64,000 nt of DNA. It comes from Sphingomonas sp. KRR8. GTDB taxonomy: Bacteria; Pseudomonadota; Alphaproteobacteria; Sphingomonadales; Sphingomonadaceae. Shown here piece after piece: positions 1-9,746 of the stretch. Below the pieces are notes generated by a model. The model was not told the origin of the DNA, did not search any database, and saw only the letters and a program-made list of their open reading frames with translations. The position numbers and the translations under genes are program-made. The stretch lies in contig NZ_CP097462.1 of assembly GCF_023559245.1 (NCBI RefSeq), positions 1,736,001 to 1,800,000 of the forward strand, read 5' to 3'. How positions within the stretch are numbered: position 1 is the first letter of the stretch; the number at the start of each line of letters is the position of its first letter.

Positions 1-1512
<1,512 letters not shown>

Positions 1513-1529
1513 CGCTGGCGAGGACGCGT

Positions 1530-2210
1530 TCAGTCGACGGATGCGATCCGGCCGTCGAGCATGGCGACCCGAACATCCGACTGAGCCGCAATGTTGAGAT
1601 CGTGCGTCACGCAAACGACGGAGCGTCCTTCGTCGTGAGCGAGTGACCTCATGATCTCGAGGACCCGGTCGGAATTCTTGCTGTCGAGGTTGCCGGTTGG
1701 CTCATCAGCCAGGATGAGCTTGGGACTGTTCGCCAGCGCGCGTGCAATGGCCACCCGCTGACGCTCGCCACCCGAGAGCTTCTCGGGCGTGGAGTCCTCC
1801 CGTCCCGCCAGGTCCATTGAGGCGAGCAGCGCATGCGCGCGCTCCTCTGCTTCCGCGGCGTCCAGCTTTCCTAGCCGCAACATGGGCAGAAGCACATTCT
1901 GCAACGCCGTGAACTCCGGCAACAGGAAGTGGAACTGGAATACAAAGCCGAAGCTCGCGAGGCGCAGCGCCGCTCGCTCGTCTCCATCGAGTGGATCCAC
2001 GTCCATGCCGTCCACCAGCAACGATCCGCTGGTCGGCCGGTCCAACATCCCAAGCAGGTAAAGGAGCGACGATTTCCCGCACCCAGACGGGCCGATGATG
2101 GTAGTGAACCGCCCGGCCTGAACCGGCAGGGTCACATCGGCAACCAGCGTCACCGGCGGCGGCCCCGGCAACTCGCGCCCAAGCCCGCGTGCCTCCAGCA
2201 CCGAACTCAT
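1530..2210 (-). CDS. ABC transporter ATP-binding protein (LolD/MacB type)
   Basis: This is the ATPase subunit of an ABC exporter or mechanotransmission complex of the LolD/MacB/DevA class. It has a Walker A (GPSGCGKSS), the signature LSGGERQRVAIARAL, a Walker B ending LILADEPTGNLD and a late switch His in VTHD. The 226-residue length is normal for a stand-alone LolD-like subunit. The start at 2210 was chosen because its ATG overlaps the permease stop (ATGA) and begins MSSVLEARGLG; the longer open frame to 2417 is antisense-like, low-complexity extension. It is the last gene of the operon adaptor-permease-ATPase. The exported substrate is unknown. Confidence 0.92.
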   Translation of the reverse strand: MSSVLEARGLGRELPGPPPVTLVADVTLPVQAGRFTTIIGPSGCGKSSLLYLLGMLDRPTSGSLLVDGMDVDPLDGDERAALRLASFGFVFQFHFLLPEFTALQNVLLPMLRLGKLDAAEAEERAHALLASMDLAGREDSTPEKLSGGERQRVAIARALANSPKLILADEPTGNLDSKNSDRVLEIMRSLAHDEGRSVVCVTHDLNIAAQSDVRVAMLDGRIASVD

Positions 2211-3460
2211 GCCGCTCCCCGGAGGATGTCGACGGGGTCGACAAGCGCGGCTTTGCGCGCCGGCAGCCAGGCGGCCACAATACCGGCGAGCAGCGATGCG
2301 ACCGCGGCGATCAGATATTGTCGCACGCCTCGATCCAGCGGCAGGTGCTGGTTCTCGCCGGCAACCGGGAAAGGCAGGGAGCCGAGCACCGTCATGAGCA
2401 CGTAGCCGAGCAACCATCCCGCAACGATGCCAATGCAGGCGACGATCAGGCCTTCCGCCACGAAAACCACTTCGAGATCGGATTGCGAGAAGCCGATGGC
2501 GCGCAGGATGGCGATATCGCGGCGCTTGTCGGCAACGCTGTTCGACACGGAAGTGTAAATGCCGAAACTGGCGACAAGGAGGATGGCCGAGACCACCGTG
2601 TACATGATGACGTTGCGGGTCACGAGTACCGAAAGGATGTCGGACGACCGCTCCTGCCAGCTCTGCGCCTTGTAGCCGAACTGCTCTTCGATCCGCTGTG
2701 CCACGAGTTGAGCACTGTCCGGATCGGCGAGTTTGATCCCAATGCGATTGATGACGAAAGGCCGTTCAAGAAGCGACTGAGCTTCGCGCAAAAGGACATA
2801 GCCCGACGTGTCGGAAAGACCCTGCTGGCCGCGCTTGAACAGGCCGACGATCTTCAGCGACCGGATCTTCCCCGTTGCAGAGGTGGCGGCGACCACGTCA
2901 CCCATGGCGACGCCAAGCCTTGCGGCCAGTTCCTCACCGATGATCAGCCCGCCCTGCGTGGTCTCCAGATCGCGCAGTCGGCCACTGCGAAGATTGTTCT
3001 CGATGGTGCTGACCCGTGCCTCGATCTCCGGGTCGATGCCGACGACGCCCAGGGCCTCCTGGTGGCCACCCAGCCTGAGGGTAACGCCACCACTGAGTGC
3101 CGGTGAGGCAACCGCCCCGGGAAACGTCTGGGCCACGGCAAGCACTGCGGGCCAGTTCCTGATGCCGCGCGCTTCGGAACGGGTCTTGTAATGGCGCAGC
3201 TCGACCGCGTCGTTCCCAAACTGGACAATTCCCGGCTGTGGCGGGGGGCTGCGGATTTCATCGGTGATGATGATGTGTGGCGCGGCGTTGATCAGCCGCC
3301 GGACGAAATCCACCTGGCTGCCGACCATCAGCGCCGAAACTGCCAGGAAAAAGCCGACCCCGACCGCCACCCCGAGCACGGCGATCGCCGTCTGCCGCCG
3401 CCGCTTGGCAAGGTGCTTCACCGATATATTCAGGAGCAGTGCTCCACGACCGAGGGTCAT
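2207..3460 (-). CDS. ABC transporter permease, MacB/FtsX family
   Basis: This is an inner-membrane permease of 417 residues. It has one N-terminal membrane segment after a basic leader (AVLGVAVGVGFFLAVSALM), a large periplasmic MacB-PCD-like domain, and a C-terminal FtsX domain with three hydrophobic segments from about residue 280 onward. The cytoplasmic turn ADKRRDIAILRAIGFS is the typical coupling segment of this family. It overlaps the adaptor gene upstream by 4 bases and the ATPase downstream by 4 bases, so the three are co-translated. With the HlyD-type adaptor it probably makes a tripartite efflux or envelope-transport system; no outer-membrane partner is present here. Confidence 0.9.
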   Translation of the reverse strand: MTLGRGALLLNISVKHLAKRRRQTAIAVLGVAVGVGFFLAVSALMVGSQVDFVRRLINAAPHIIITDEIRSPPPQPGIVQFGNDAVELRHYKTRSEARGIRNWPAVLAVAQTFPGAVASPALSGGVTLRLGGHQEALGVVGIDPEIEARVSTIENNLRSGRLRDLETTQGGLIIGEELAARLGVAMGDVVAATSATGKIRSLKIVGLFKRGQQGLSDTSGYVLLREAQSLLERPFVINRIGIKLADPDSAQLVAQRIEEQFGYKAQSWQERSSDILSVLVTRNVIMYTVVSAILLVASFGIYTSVSNSVADKRRDIAILRAIGFSQSDLEVVFVAEGLIVACIGIVAGWLLGYVLMTVLGSLPFPVAGENQHLPLDRGVRQYLIAAVASLLAGIVAAWLPARKAALVDPVDILRGAA

Positions 3461-4590
3461 TTGCGAACCGTGACCCGCGCGCCGTCCTTGAGATCGCTGC
3501 CTGGCAGATCGATCAGCACCGCGTCGGCCGGCAGCCCGACGACCGCACTGCTCTTCTGCCCGCGAATTCCCAGCGTGACTGGGCGTCGCCGCGCGCGGCC
3601 ATCTACGATCGTCCAGACCGCATCGCCGGCAATGGCTGAATTGGGGACCAGCAGTGCGCTCCGGTCCTCACTGGTGACGATGTTCACCTCCAGGCTCATT
3701 CCGAGCGGCAACGCGGGCCCGCCCTCCAGGCGGAGGCGCGCGCGAAAGGCTCGTTGGGTAGGGTCGCCCGTCGGCGTGAGTTCAGCGACGCGGGCACGGA
3801 GGACGCGCCCCGGCCAGGCATCGGAGGACACCAGCGCCGGCTGCCCAGCGCGGATTCGGGGGACGTCCCGCTCGTCCACAGTGGCCGTAATCCGGCTGCG
3901 GTTGGGGTCTCCGAGCAGCATCAGGGTGCGGGACGGGAGGGCAAGCTCTCCCGGCTCGATGTCCCGCTTGATCACGGTGCCGTCGATCGCCGAGCGCACA
4001 ACACTCTGGTCGATCTTCGCCGCGGCGAGCCGCTCGGCCGCGCGAGCAGCCTCCGCATTCGCCACGGCCGTGTCGCGGGCAGCGGCGGTGACCCAGCCTT
4101 GCCTGAACAGGGTCAGGGTGCGCCGCTCCGTCAGGGACGCGCCGATGCTCAGTGCGTGCGCTTGCGCATAAGCGCTGCGCAAGTCGCTGTCGTCCAGCCG
4201 TACCAGCGGTTGCCCTTTCCGCACGGCGTCGCCCTCGTCCACCAGCACGGCTGCGACTGGGGCGGTGAGGCGAGAGGCGATGGCGACCGGCTGCACTGGC
4301 TCAACGAAGCCGGTGGCATAGACGAGCTCGGTCGCGGCGCCACGGTACGGTCGGATCACAGCGACCTGAACCGGCTGGGATAGCCAGAATGCCGCCGCCG
4401 CGATTGCCAGAATGAGGATCGCTCCGACTATCAGCCATCCGTTGTGGCGGCGCTTGCGGGTGCGAGTTGGCGACGGCGCAGCCTGAACCGCCACCGGTTT
4501 GCCAGTGACAGCTTCCTTGAGCCGCGCAGGGGCTTCACTTCGAGATCGCTCGGGCGACAGTGCACTAGACACCTTCGGCTCCTTTTCCAC
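3457..4590 (-). CDS. HlyD/RND-type periplasmic adaptor (membrane fusion protein)
   Basis: This 377-residue protein has a basic cytoplasmic leader, one membrane anchor (about residues 52-70, WLIVGAILILAIAAAAFWL), then a lipoyl/barrel-sandwich half (VEPVQPVAIASRLTAPVAAVLVDEGDAVRKGQPL is typical in form), an alpha-hairpin rich in Ala/Glu, the second lipoyl half (VVRSAIDGTVIKRDIEPGE) and a beta-barrel. It is the first gene of the operon and presumably links the FtsX-type permease to an outer-membrane channel. The start is the ATG at 4590. Family assignment is secure; cargo is not. Confidence 0.9.
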   Translation of the reverse strand: MEKEPKVSSALSPERSRSEAPARLKEAVTGKPVAVQAAPSPTRTRKRRHNGWLIVGAILILAIAAAAFWLSQPVQVAVIRPYRGAATELVYATGFVEPVQPVAIASRLTAPVAAVLVDEGDAVRKGQPLVRLDDSDLRSAYAQAHALSIGASLTERRTLTLFRQGWVTAAARDTAVANAEAARAAERLAAAKIDQSVVRSAIDGTVIKRDIEPGELALPSRTLMLLGDPNRSRITATVDERDVPRIRAGQPALVSSDAWPGRVLRARVAELTPTGDPTQRAFRARLRLEGGPALPLGMSLEVNIVTSEDRSALLVPNSAIAGDAVWTIVDGRARRRPVTLGIRGQKSSAVVGLPADAVLIDLPGSDLKDGARVTVRK

Positions 4591-4889
4591 GCCGAAAGGA
4601 CTAGGGAAGAAGCGAACACCGGGACATGCGGGAATCTACGCAACTGCGCGTGGGTCAGCACTGCGATTGCTGGACGCATGCGGGCAGAGGAGAGTGGTGC
4701 CCCATAGATGACAAAGTTGGGCACTCAGATCATTGGACAGTTTCCATTCGTCGCGGGTAGAAAGCGACATCGTTTCTGCTCAACGTCGAAAAATTTGGCC
4801 GACAGGGGTGGCCGGCTTCTCGCTTAGGGCAAATTCAGACGCAGCGCCGGTCTTCGATCTGCTTTCGACCGCACCGGCGAGGGCCGCAC
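4591..4889. other. Intergenic stretch between efflux operon and vsr
   Basis: About 300 bases hold no convincing gene. The open frames across it are short, overlap on both strands and do not resemble proteins. It must contain the promoter of the minus-strand efflux operon and the 3' flank of vsr. No tRNA, att-like repeat of the tRNA-Thr 3' end, or strong hairpin was seen. Confidence 0.5.
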
Positions 4890-5402
4890 TTACCCAACCG
4901 GCAGCCGAGCTTCCTTCGGGATCGACGAGGCCAGCCAGTCGCGCAGATTTTTCTCTAAGGCGACTGTATCGCGTGTTTCGCATTCCCAGATCGTCAGCAC
5001 GTCCCAGCCGGCCTGCCTTAACTCCACCTCCTTCCGGCGGTCGCGCTCGACGTTCCGATCGAATTTCTCGCGCCAGAATTCTCGTCGGGTCTTCGGGGTC
5101 GTAGCCTTCGGACACCCCGGATGACGATGCCAGAAGCAGCCGTGGACGAAGATGGCCTTACGAGCGCCGGGAAGGACGATATCGGGAGTTCCCGGCAGGT
5201 CGCGCCGATGGAGCCTGAAGCGATTGCCCATCGCATGCAGCAATCGGCGCACGACCATCTCCGGAAGGGTATCACGAGGACCCACCCTGGCCATGAGTGC
5301 CGAGCGAGCGGGAGCGACCGGCGGATCAGCCGGCGGCTGCTCGTTGGGGACGTTTTTCGGGGATGAGATAGCGATGCTCCTCGACGTATCGATCGAACGC
5401 AC
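4890..5402 (-). CDS. vsr: Very short patch repair endonuclease (Vsr)
   Basis: Vsr nicks DNA 5' of T in T:G mismatches that arise when 5-methylcytosine deaminates, protecting genomes that carry Dcm-type methylases. The core SALMARVGPRDTLPEM, DLPGTPDIVLP (PD, catalytic Asp near residue 74) and the zinc/His motif HGCFWHRHPGC (87-97) are diagnostic. The 170 residues include about 30 extra N-terminal ones. The only upstream ATG (5402) makes the gene overlap the HEPN gene by 77 bases; ATG at 5294 is possible but would cut the conserved SAL segment. It closes the minus arm that starts with the cytosine methyltransferase, which fits its role. Confidence 0.93.
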   Translation of the reverse strand: MRSIDTSRSIAISSPKNVPNEQPPADPPVAPARSALMARVGPRDTLPEMVVRRLLHAMGNRFRLHRRDLPGTPDIVLPGARKAIFVHGCFWHRHPGCPKATTPKTRREFWREKFDRNVERDRRKEVELRQAGWDVLTIWECETRDTVALEKNLRDWLASSIPKEARLPVG

Positions 5403-6075
5403 CGATCACCTCGCGCAGGTAGGCGGCGACGCGGTGGGCGAGCAAACTCAGTTCCGCGGCGCTGTCGTCCTGGCCACAATCCACGAACGACAACCGGCCA
5501 TGGGCGAGAGCGTTCCGCAGGTCGAGGACTAGGGCCAGCGAGCCGAGTTCGTTGCGTACCACACGTTTCACCTCCCGCTCGACGCCGCGGCTGATGCGCA
5601 ACTCGAAGCCGATCCGCGTGGCGATCTTCCTGATGGCCCGGTCGTCCCAGTTCCCACCGCCGCCCCTCTTGAGGTCGAACTCGGCGACCGGAAGGGCTGC
5701 GACGAGATGATCGCACAGGCCGATCGCGTCCTCCAATCTCTTGTCCGGCCCGGAGGGAAGATTGGTCCCGGCCATGTAACGGACCCACTCGCGTCTCAAC
5801 TCGGCCGTCAGGTCGCCCGGCCCCCAGCGCGCCTCGTGCATGGCCGCCTTGCTCACCGCGTCCAGACAGTTGGTGATCGTCGCCTCGACGAGATTGTAGA
5901 GCTGAAGGTAGACTCCCGAATTGAGTATCCTCTGCTGCGGTACCGTGATGGTGGGACCGTCCTCGCCGAGCCGTGGCACGCCCGAGCGGACCAGGGTCTC
6001 GATACCGTCGATCAACTCCAGGTAGGCGACGATCTCGCCGAACCGTTCCTCGAAACGATCCGTCAGGTCGCTCAT
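5326..6075 (-). CDS. MAE_28990/MAE_18760-like HEPN family protein
   Basis: The 249-residue protein is alpha-helical and carries a HEPN motif R-x4-H (RNALAH, residues 187-192), the metal-independent RNase active site used by many defence and toxin proteins. Its N-terminal segment (ITVPQQRILNSGVYLQLYNLVEATITNCLDAV) matches the general look of the MAE_28990 group, which is often found beside DUF262 and methyltransferase genes. Its start overlaps the DUF262 stop by four bases (ATGA), and its 3' end overlaps vsr by 77 bases. I infer an RNA-cleaving effector of the restriction-like arm; target and trigger are unknown. Confidence 0.75.
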   Translation of the reverse strand: MSDLTDRFEERFGEIVAYLELIDGIETLVRSGVPRLGEDGPTITVPQQRILNSGVYLQLYNLVEATITNCLDAVSKAAMHEARWGPGDLTAELRREWVRYMAGTNLPSGPDKRLEDAIGLCDHLVAALPVAEFDLKRGGGGNWDDRAIRKIATRIGFELRISRGVEREVKRVVRNELGSLALVLDLRNALAHGRLSFVDCGQDDSAAELSLLAHRVAAYLREVIGAFDRYVEEHRYLIPEKRPQRAAAG

Positions 6076-7145
6076 GCGGCGGCGAGGAGGGCGGCTCGGA
6101 CGAATTCGATCCGGCCCTGCAGCTTCGCACGGGTATTCGCGGCGTCGGAGGTCGTGGTCTCGGCGAACTCTTCGCTGGCGAGCCAGCCGGCCGTGTCCGG
6201 CACCTGGTCGAAGATCGCCGGATTGTCTCGCATCGCCAGATGGCTGCCGATCGCGATCGCCTCGTAGCGGACGCGGGGCGTACTGTTGGGGTTGGTCGGT
6301 TTGCGGAAGCCGAGCGGGAAGGCCCGCTGGACGAAGTCCAGCATGCGCTCGAAACGGAGGCGATACGCAGCGACGAGGTTCGGATCCGCCTGCATCCGCT
6401 CGTTCATCCGCCCCGTATATTCGAACAGGAATTGAGCCGGCCGTTCGCGGTAGCCCTCAAGGCCGTCGCTATAGGCGAAGAACCTTGTCACCAACTCCTC
6501 GCGGATCCGCTCGCGTTCCGATTTGCCCGAGACGGGCGCGAGTTTCGCGAACAACGCCGATCGCGACAGCTCCAGGACCAGATCAAGGAACGGGCCGCGA
6601 AGCGCGCCACGACGCACTTCGGCGGTGTTGGCGACCTTGCTGCCCGTGTTGATGCGCTCGAACATATCGAAGCGAGCCTGATCGTCCGCATGCTCGTTGA
6701 GGACGATTCCGCGGATGGAGCGATTCTTGATCTTGCGTTGGCGGGACGTCGACAGATCGGCGAAACGCGTTCCCTGCAGCGAGGGAAGCTCGTCGAGCTC
6801 GCCGAGTTCCAGTCCGCCGACGATGTATTCGTGCAGAGTGCGCAGCCGCTGCGATCCGTCGACGATCTCGAGCCGCCCGTTCTCCATTTCCCAGAAGAAG
6901 AGGAAGGGGACCGGAAGACCCATGATGAGCGATTCGATGAAGCGCGACTTGCGCTTGGGCTCCCAGGTGAATTCCCGCTGATAGGCCGGGATGACGAATT
7001 CTCCCCGGTCCATCTTCGCGGCCAGGAGTTCGACCGAATATTCGGTCATGTAGAATTCGATCCGCCGCGAGCGATCGACGATCTCTGCCTCCGCCGCGGC
7101 CAATTGTTCGCTCGAGACGAGATGGAGGCGGGGCTGTCTGGCCAT
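6072..7145 (-). CDS. DUF262 domain protein (ParB/GmrS-like nuclease fold)
   Basis: The protein (357 residues from the chosen start) has the DUF262 hallmarks YQREFTW (55-61), LIMGLPVPFLFFW and VDGSQRLRTL (DGSQR at 96-100), followed by FERINTGSKV. DUF262 is the ParB-like NTP-dependent domain of the GmrS half of type IV GmrSD enzymes and occurs in several anti-phage systems. No DUF1524 HNH partner domain is visible, so nuclease function would need the neighbouring HEPN protein. An ATG at 7145 preceded by GAAGG was preferred to the in-frame ATG at 7178, which overlaps the methyltransferase gene. It sits between dcm and the HEPN gene. Confidence 0.85.
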   Translation of the reverse strand: MARQPRLHLVSSEQLAAAEAEIVDRSRRIEFYMTEYSVELLAAKMDRGEFVIPAYQREFTWEPKRKSRFIESLIMGLPVPFLFFWEMENGRLEIVDGSQRLRTLHEYIVGGLELGELDELPSLQGTRFADLSTSRQRKIKNRSIRGIVLNEHADDQARFDMFERINTGSKVANTAEVRRGALRGPFLDLVLELSRSALFAKLAPVSGKSERERIREELVTRFFAYSDGLEGYRERPAQFLFEYTGRMNERMQADPNLVAAYRLRFERMLDFVQRAFPLGFRKPTNPNSTPRVRYEAIAIGSHLAMRDNPAIFDQVPDTAGWLASEEFAETTTSDAANTRAKLQGRIEFVRAALLAAA

Positions 7146-7164
7146 CGGTGAACCTTCGACCCGC

Positions 7165-8271
7165 TCAGCGCAGATCAAGTTGGCCTTCGGGCGCGAGGTC
7201 GCCTTTTCGCACGGCTTCGATGTGCGAAAGGATGGACCGGCCGATCGCCTCGCCCAGTTTCGGCGGGACGGCGTTGCCGATGAGCGTTCCGAGGCGCTCG
7301 AAGCTCACCGGCTTGTCGTCGGGAATGAAACTGTATTCCGTCGGGAACGACTGGATGATGGCGGCTTCGCGCAGGCTGATCGCGCGATCCTGTTCCGGAT
7401 GACCGAAGCGGCCGTTGCCGAACCCGTAGCATTGCGTCGTCATCGTCGGGGCCGGCTTGTCCCATTCCATCCGGCCGTAGACGGAGGGGTAGGTCTTGCC
7501 GCTGCGCTTCCGGTGGCACGGTGCGCGAAGCTCCTCGGGCCAGTCACGCCAGGTACCGCCGGGCCGCGAGGCCCGGATCCGTTCGAGGTTGGTCGCGGCG
7601 AGACCGGCGCTGGCATGGAGCCGGTCGTCGGGCGAAGCCTGGCCCGCGTCGATCTTCGGCAGTGCGCCGATCGCATCCTTGACGGTCAGTCTGAGCGCGG
7701 TGTCCGACCCGCGCAGTTCGATCGGACCTAGGAGGGAGGCGAGCAGGACCAGCCGGCGGCGACTCTGCGGTATCTGATATTCCTCGCACGCCACCTCGCA
7801 CCAGGAAACCCGGTAGCCGGCGCCCCGGAGCGCAGCGATGAATTCCGCCCAGACCTCTTGCTTGGCGAGACCCGGCACGTTCTCCATCGTGACGATCTCG
7901 GGCTTCAGTTCCAACGACAGACGCTGGAAGTGCTTGAGCAACTCCCAACGGCCATCCACCGACTTCCGGCTCTGGGAATAGGTTGAGAAGGGCTGACAGG
8001 GCGCGCAACCGGCGAGCACGCGCACGTCGGCATCGCCGAACCAGGTCTCGAGGTCGGCCGCGGTCAGATCCTCGACCCCGCGGCATTCGAACGTCGCGCC
8101 TGTATTCGCTTCCAGCGGATGCTTGCAGCTCGGGTCGAGGTCGACACCGGCCTTCACCGTGAGCCCGGCCGACGCGAGACCGTAGGCCAAGCCCCCGGCC
8201 CCGCAGAACAGATCGATCACCGCGGTGCTGAATTCGCCCGCCTCTACGTCAAGAGTTCCGCTCACGCCCAT
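7165..8271 (-). CDS. dcm: DNA (cytosine-5-)-methyltransferase
   Basis: This 368-residue C5 methyltransferase transfers a methyl group from AdoMet to cytosine in a specific DNA sequence. Motifs occur in canonical order: I DLFCGAGG (20-27), IV PCQPFS with nucleophile Cys92, VI ENV (130-132), VIII QSRRR (169-173), a target-recognition region around 200-290, IX/X ending LIGNAVPPKL. It is full length and begins the minus arm, divergent from the ATPase operon across a 203-base control region. No classical type II endonuclease lies next to it; DUF262, HEPN and Vsr follow instead. The recognition site cannot be inferred. The symbol denotes the family only. Confidence 0.95.
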   Translation of the reverse strand: MGVSGTLDVEAGEFSTAVIDLFCGAGGLAYGLASAGLTVKAGVDLDPSCKHPLEANTGATFECRGVEDLTAADLETWFGDADVRVLAGCAPCQPFSTYSQSRKSVDGRWELLKHFQRLSLELKPEIVTMENVPGLAKQEVWAEFIAALRGAGYRVSWCEVACEEYQIPQSRRRLVLLASLLGPIELRGSDTALRLTVKDAIGALPKIDAGQASPDDRLHASAGLAATNLERIRASRPGGTWRDWPEELRAPCHRKRSGKTYPSVYGRMEWDKPAPTMTTQCYGFGNGRFGHPEQDRAISLREAAIIQSFPTEYSFIPDDKPVSFERLGTLIGNAVPPKLGEAIGRSILSHIEAVRKGDLAPEGQLDLR

Positions 8272-8364
8272 GCGCGGACGATAAACGACCCGGAGTCGGG
8301 TTGCCTAGATGAAAACGACCGCCACGGCGAATGGCCTTTTCGATCGGCGAATGCCATGCAGGCG

Positions 8365-8376
8365 TGGCGATCGCCA
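8365..8376. promoter_or_regulatory. 12-bp perfect palindrome in divergent control region
   Basis: TGGCGATCGCCA is a perfect palindrome in the 203-base divergent intergenic region between dcm and the AAA+ gene, about 90 bases upstream of the dcm start. It could be an operator for either arm or a methylation site; neither is shown. The surrounding bases also repeat GGCGAATG twice (near 8335 and 8356). Confidence 0.35.
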
Positions 8377-8431
8377 TGCGACGGAACCGAGTCGGGCAGT
8401 TCGAGGTGGCGGATTTCCGTCATTCTTCGAT

Positions 8432-8448
8432 TTGGCACGGATCCTGCT
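8432..8448 (+). promoter_or_regulatory. Putative sigma-54 (RpoN) promoter
   Basis: The sequence TTGGCACGGATCCTGCT matches the -24/-12 consensus TGGCAC-N5-TTGC with one mismatch (C for the first T). GG and GC are separated by exactly 10 bases, the spacing required by RpoN. It lies 27 bases before the start codon of a gene for a sigma-54-activator-like AAA+ ATPase, which strengthens the call. Transcription would start near 8459, leaving a short leader with GGAG at 8465. Confidence 0.6.
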
Positions 8449-8474
8449 GATGGGGAGGCACATCGGAGAACGCC

Positions 8475-9746
8475 ATGCCGAACGAAGTCGACAAGTCTAT
8501 GAGTCTCGCCGAGCCGCCGGCCACGGCCGCGATGCGTCGGTTCCTGCAGCGGATCATGCCAGGTTCCTCCCGTGCCACGCTCGATCTGCGCCAACGCCTC
8601 TTGTCCTTCGCACTTAACCCGGCGTCGCGGACGCTGTTGATCCAAGGACCCACCGGCGCCGGGAAGTCGACGGTGGCGCGGGCCGTGGCGGCTTTGGTGC
8701 GGGTCGCGATGCTGACCGCCGAGGATGCCGAGCGGATCCTCGGCGATCTCAAGATTGAGGGTGGCAATCTCGTCTCCGCCCGATCGCTGATCGACTGGTA
8801 TGTCGAGCTGCCGTTGACCGGGCTCGTCGAATCGATCGCCGACGTCCAATTGTTCGGCAGCGTCGAGAAGGCGTTCACCGGAGCCGGCGACACGGCCGGC
8901 ATCTTCGAACGCGCCTCCGGCGGACGCGGCGACCGCGCGCCGGTCGCGGCGCAGCTGACCGGCGGCGTCGTCTTCCTCGACGAGGTCGGAGACGTGCCCC
9001 CCGCCCTGCAGGCCAAGCTGCTGGCGGTCCTGTCGGGTGGACGGGTCTATCGCGTCGGCGCGGAAGGCGATCCCGAGCGAGCCGTGGAATTCGACGGTAC
9101 GGTGATCTCGGCCACCTGGAAGTCGCTCGATCCGCCGGGGTTCCGACCGGACCTCCTCGCCCGCATCGCCGGGATGACCGTGACGCTGCCCGGCCTCAGC
9201 GAACGCATGGAGGACATCCGCGAGATCATCGTGACCGTGGCGGACGGCGTGATGGACGACGTCCGTCGCCGGGTGGAGGACGCCAGCCGCATTGAGCCGG
9301 ATCGGGTCGACCGGGACTATTGGTCGCGCTGGAGCGGGGCGCTCGAGACCATCGACGAGCGCACCACCGCCAAGCTCTCGGAAGTGGATTGGGCGCGCCA
9401 TGGACACATGCGCGGTCTGACCGGCGCGATCCGCGAGATCGTCGTCTTCCGGGAGGACGTCGCCACCGTCGTCGAGCGCCTTCCAACGATCGGCGAGGTC
9501 CGGCCGGCCGGCGACGGCCTCGACCTGTTCGATCGACTGATCCGCCGCGCACCCGATGGGCGCGGCGTCGCCTCCCATCTGCGAGCGCTCGCCCTCGAAG
9601 ATCAGCGCAGCCTGCGTTCTCTCCTGGAGGATCCGGGTCGCCGTCGCCGCCTGGCCGCCTCGCTCGGCATCACCGAGAAGCGCGTCCGCACGCAGGTGCT
9701 GGAGCTGGGTCGGGACCGCAGCCGGGCGTCGGGAGATGCGGCATGA
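8475..9746 (+). CDS. Sigma-54-activator-like AAA+ ATPase without sensor domain
   Basis: The 423-residue protein shows the landmarks of bacterial enhancer-binding proteins: Walker A GPTGAGKST (58-66), QLFGSVEKAFTGA with KAFTGA (132-137) where GAFTGA contacts sigma-54, Walker B in GGVVFLDEVGDVPPALQAKLL (FLDE 167-170), and LPGLSERMEDIREI. A C-terminal helix-turn-helix-like stretch (RRLAASLGITEKRVRTQVLEL) may bind DNA. There is no receiver, GAF or other N-terminal sensor domain, only about 55 residues before Walker A. It opens the plus-strand operon and overlaps the next gene by ATGA. I infer an activator of the -24/-12 promoter just upstream; a motor role inside a defence complex is the alternative. 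Confidence 0.8.
   Translation: MPNEVDKSMSLAEPPATAAMRRFLQRIMPGSSRATLDLRQRLLSFALNPASRTLLIQGPTGAGKSTVARAVAALVRVAMLTAEDAERILGDLKIEGGNLVSARSLIDWYVELPLTGLVESIADVQLFGSVEKAFTGAGDTAGIFERASGGRGDRAPVAAQLTGGVVFLDEVGDVPPALQAKLLAVLSGGRVYRVGAEGDPERAVEFDGTVISATWKSLDPPGFRPDLLARIAGMTVTLPGLSERMEDIREIIVTVADGVMDDVRRRVEDASRIEPDRVDRDYWSRWSGALETIDERTTAKLSEVDWARHGHMRGLTGAIREIVVFREDVATVVERLPTIGEVRPAGDGLDLFDRLIRRAPDGRGVASHLRALALEDQRSLRSLLEDPGRRRRLAASLGITEKRVRTQVLELGRDRSRASGDAA

Noticed and set aside
5018..6130. 370-codon minus-strand frame over the HEPN gene
   Set aside because: Arg/Pro/Ser-rich shadow of the HEPN and Vsr genes with no family features in its first two-thirds.
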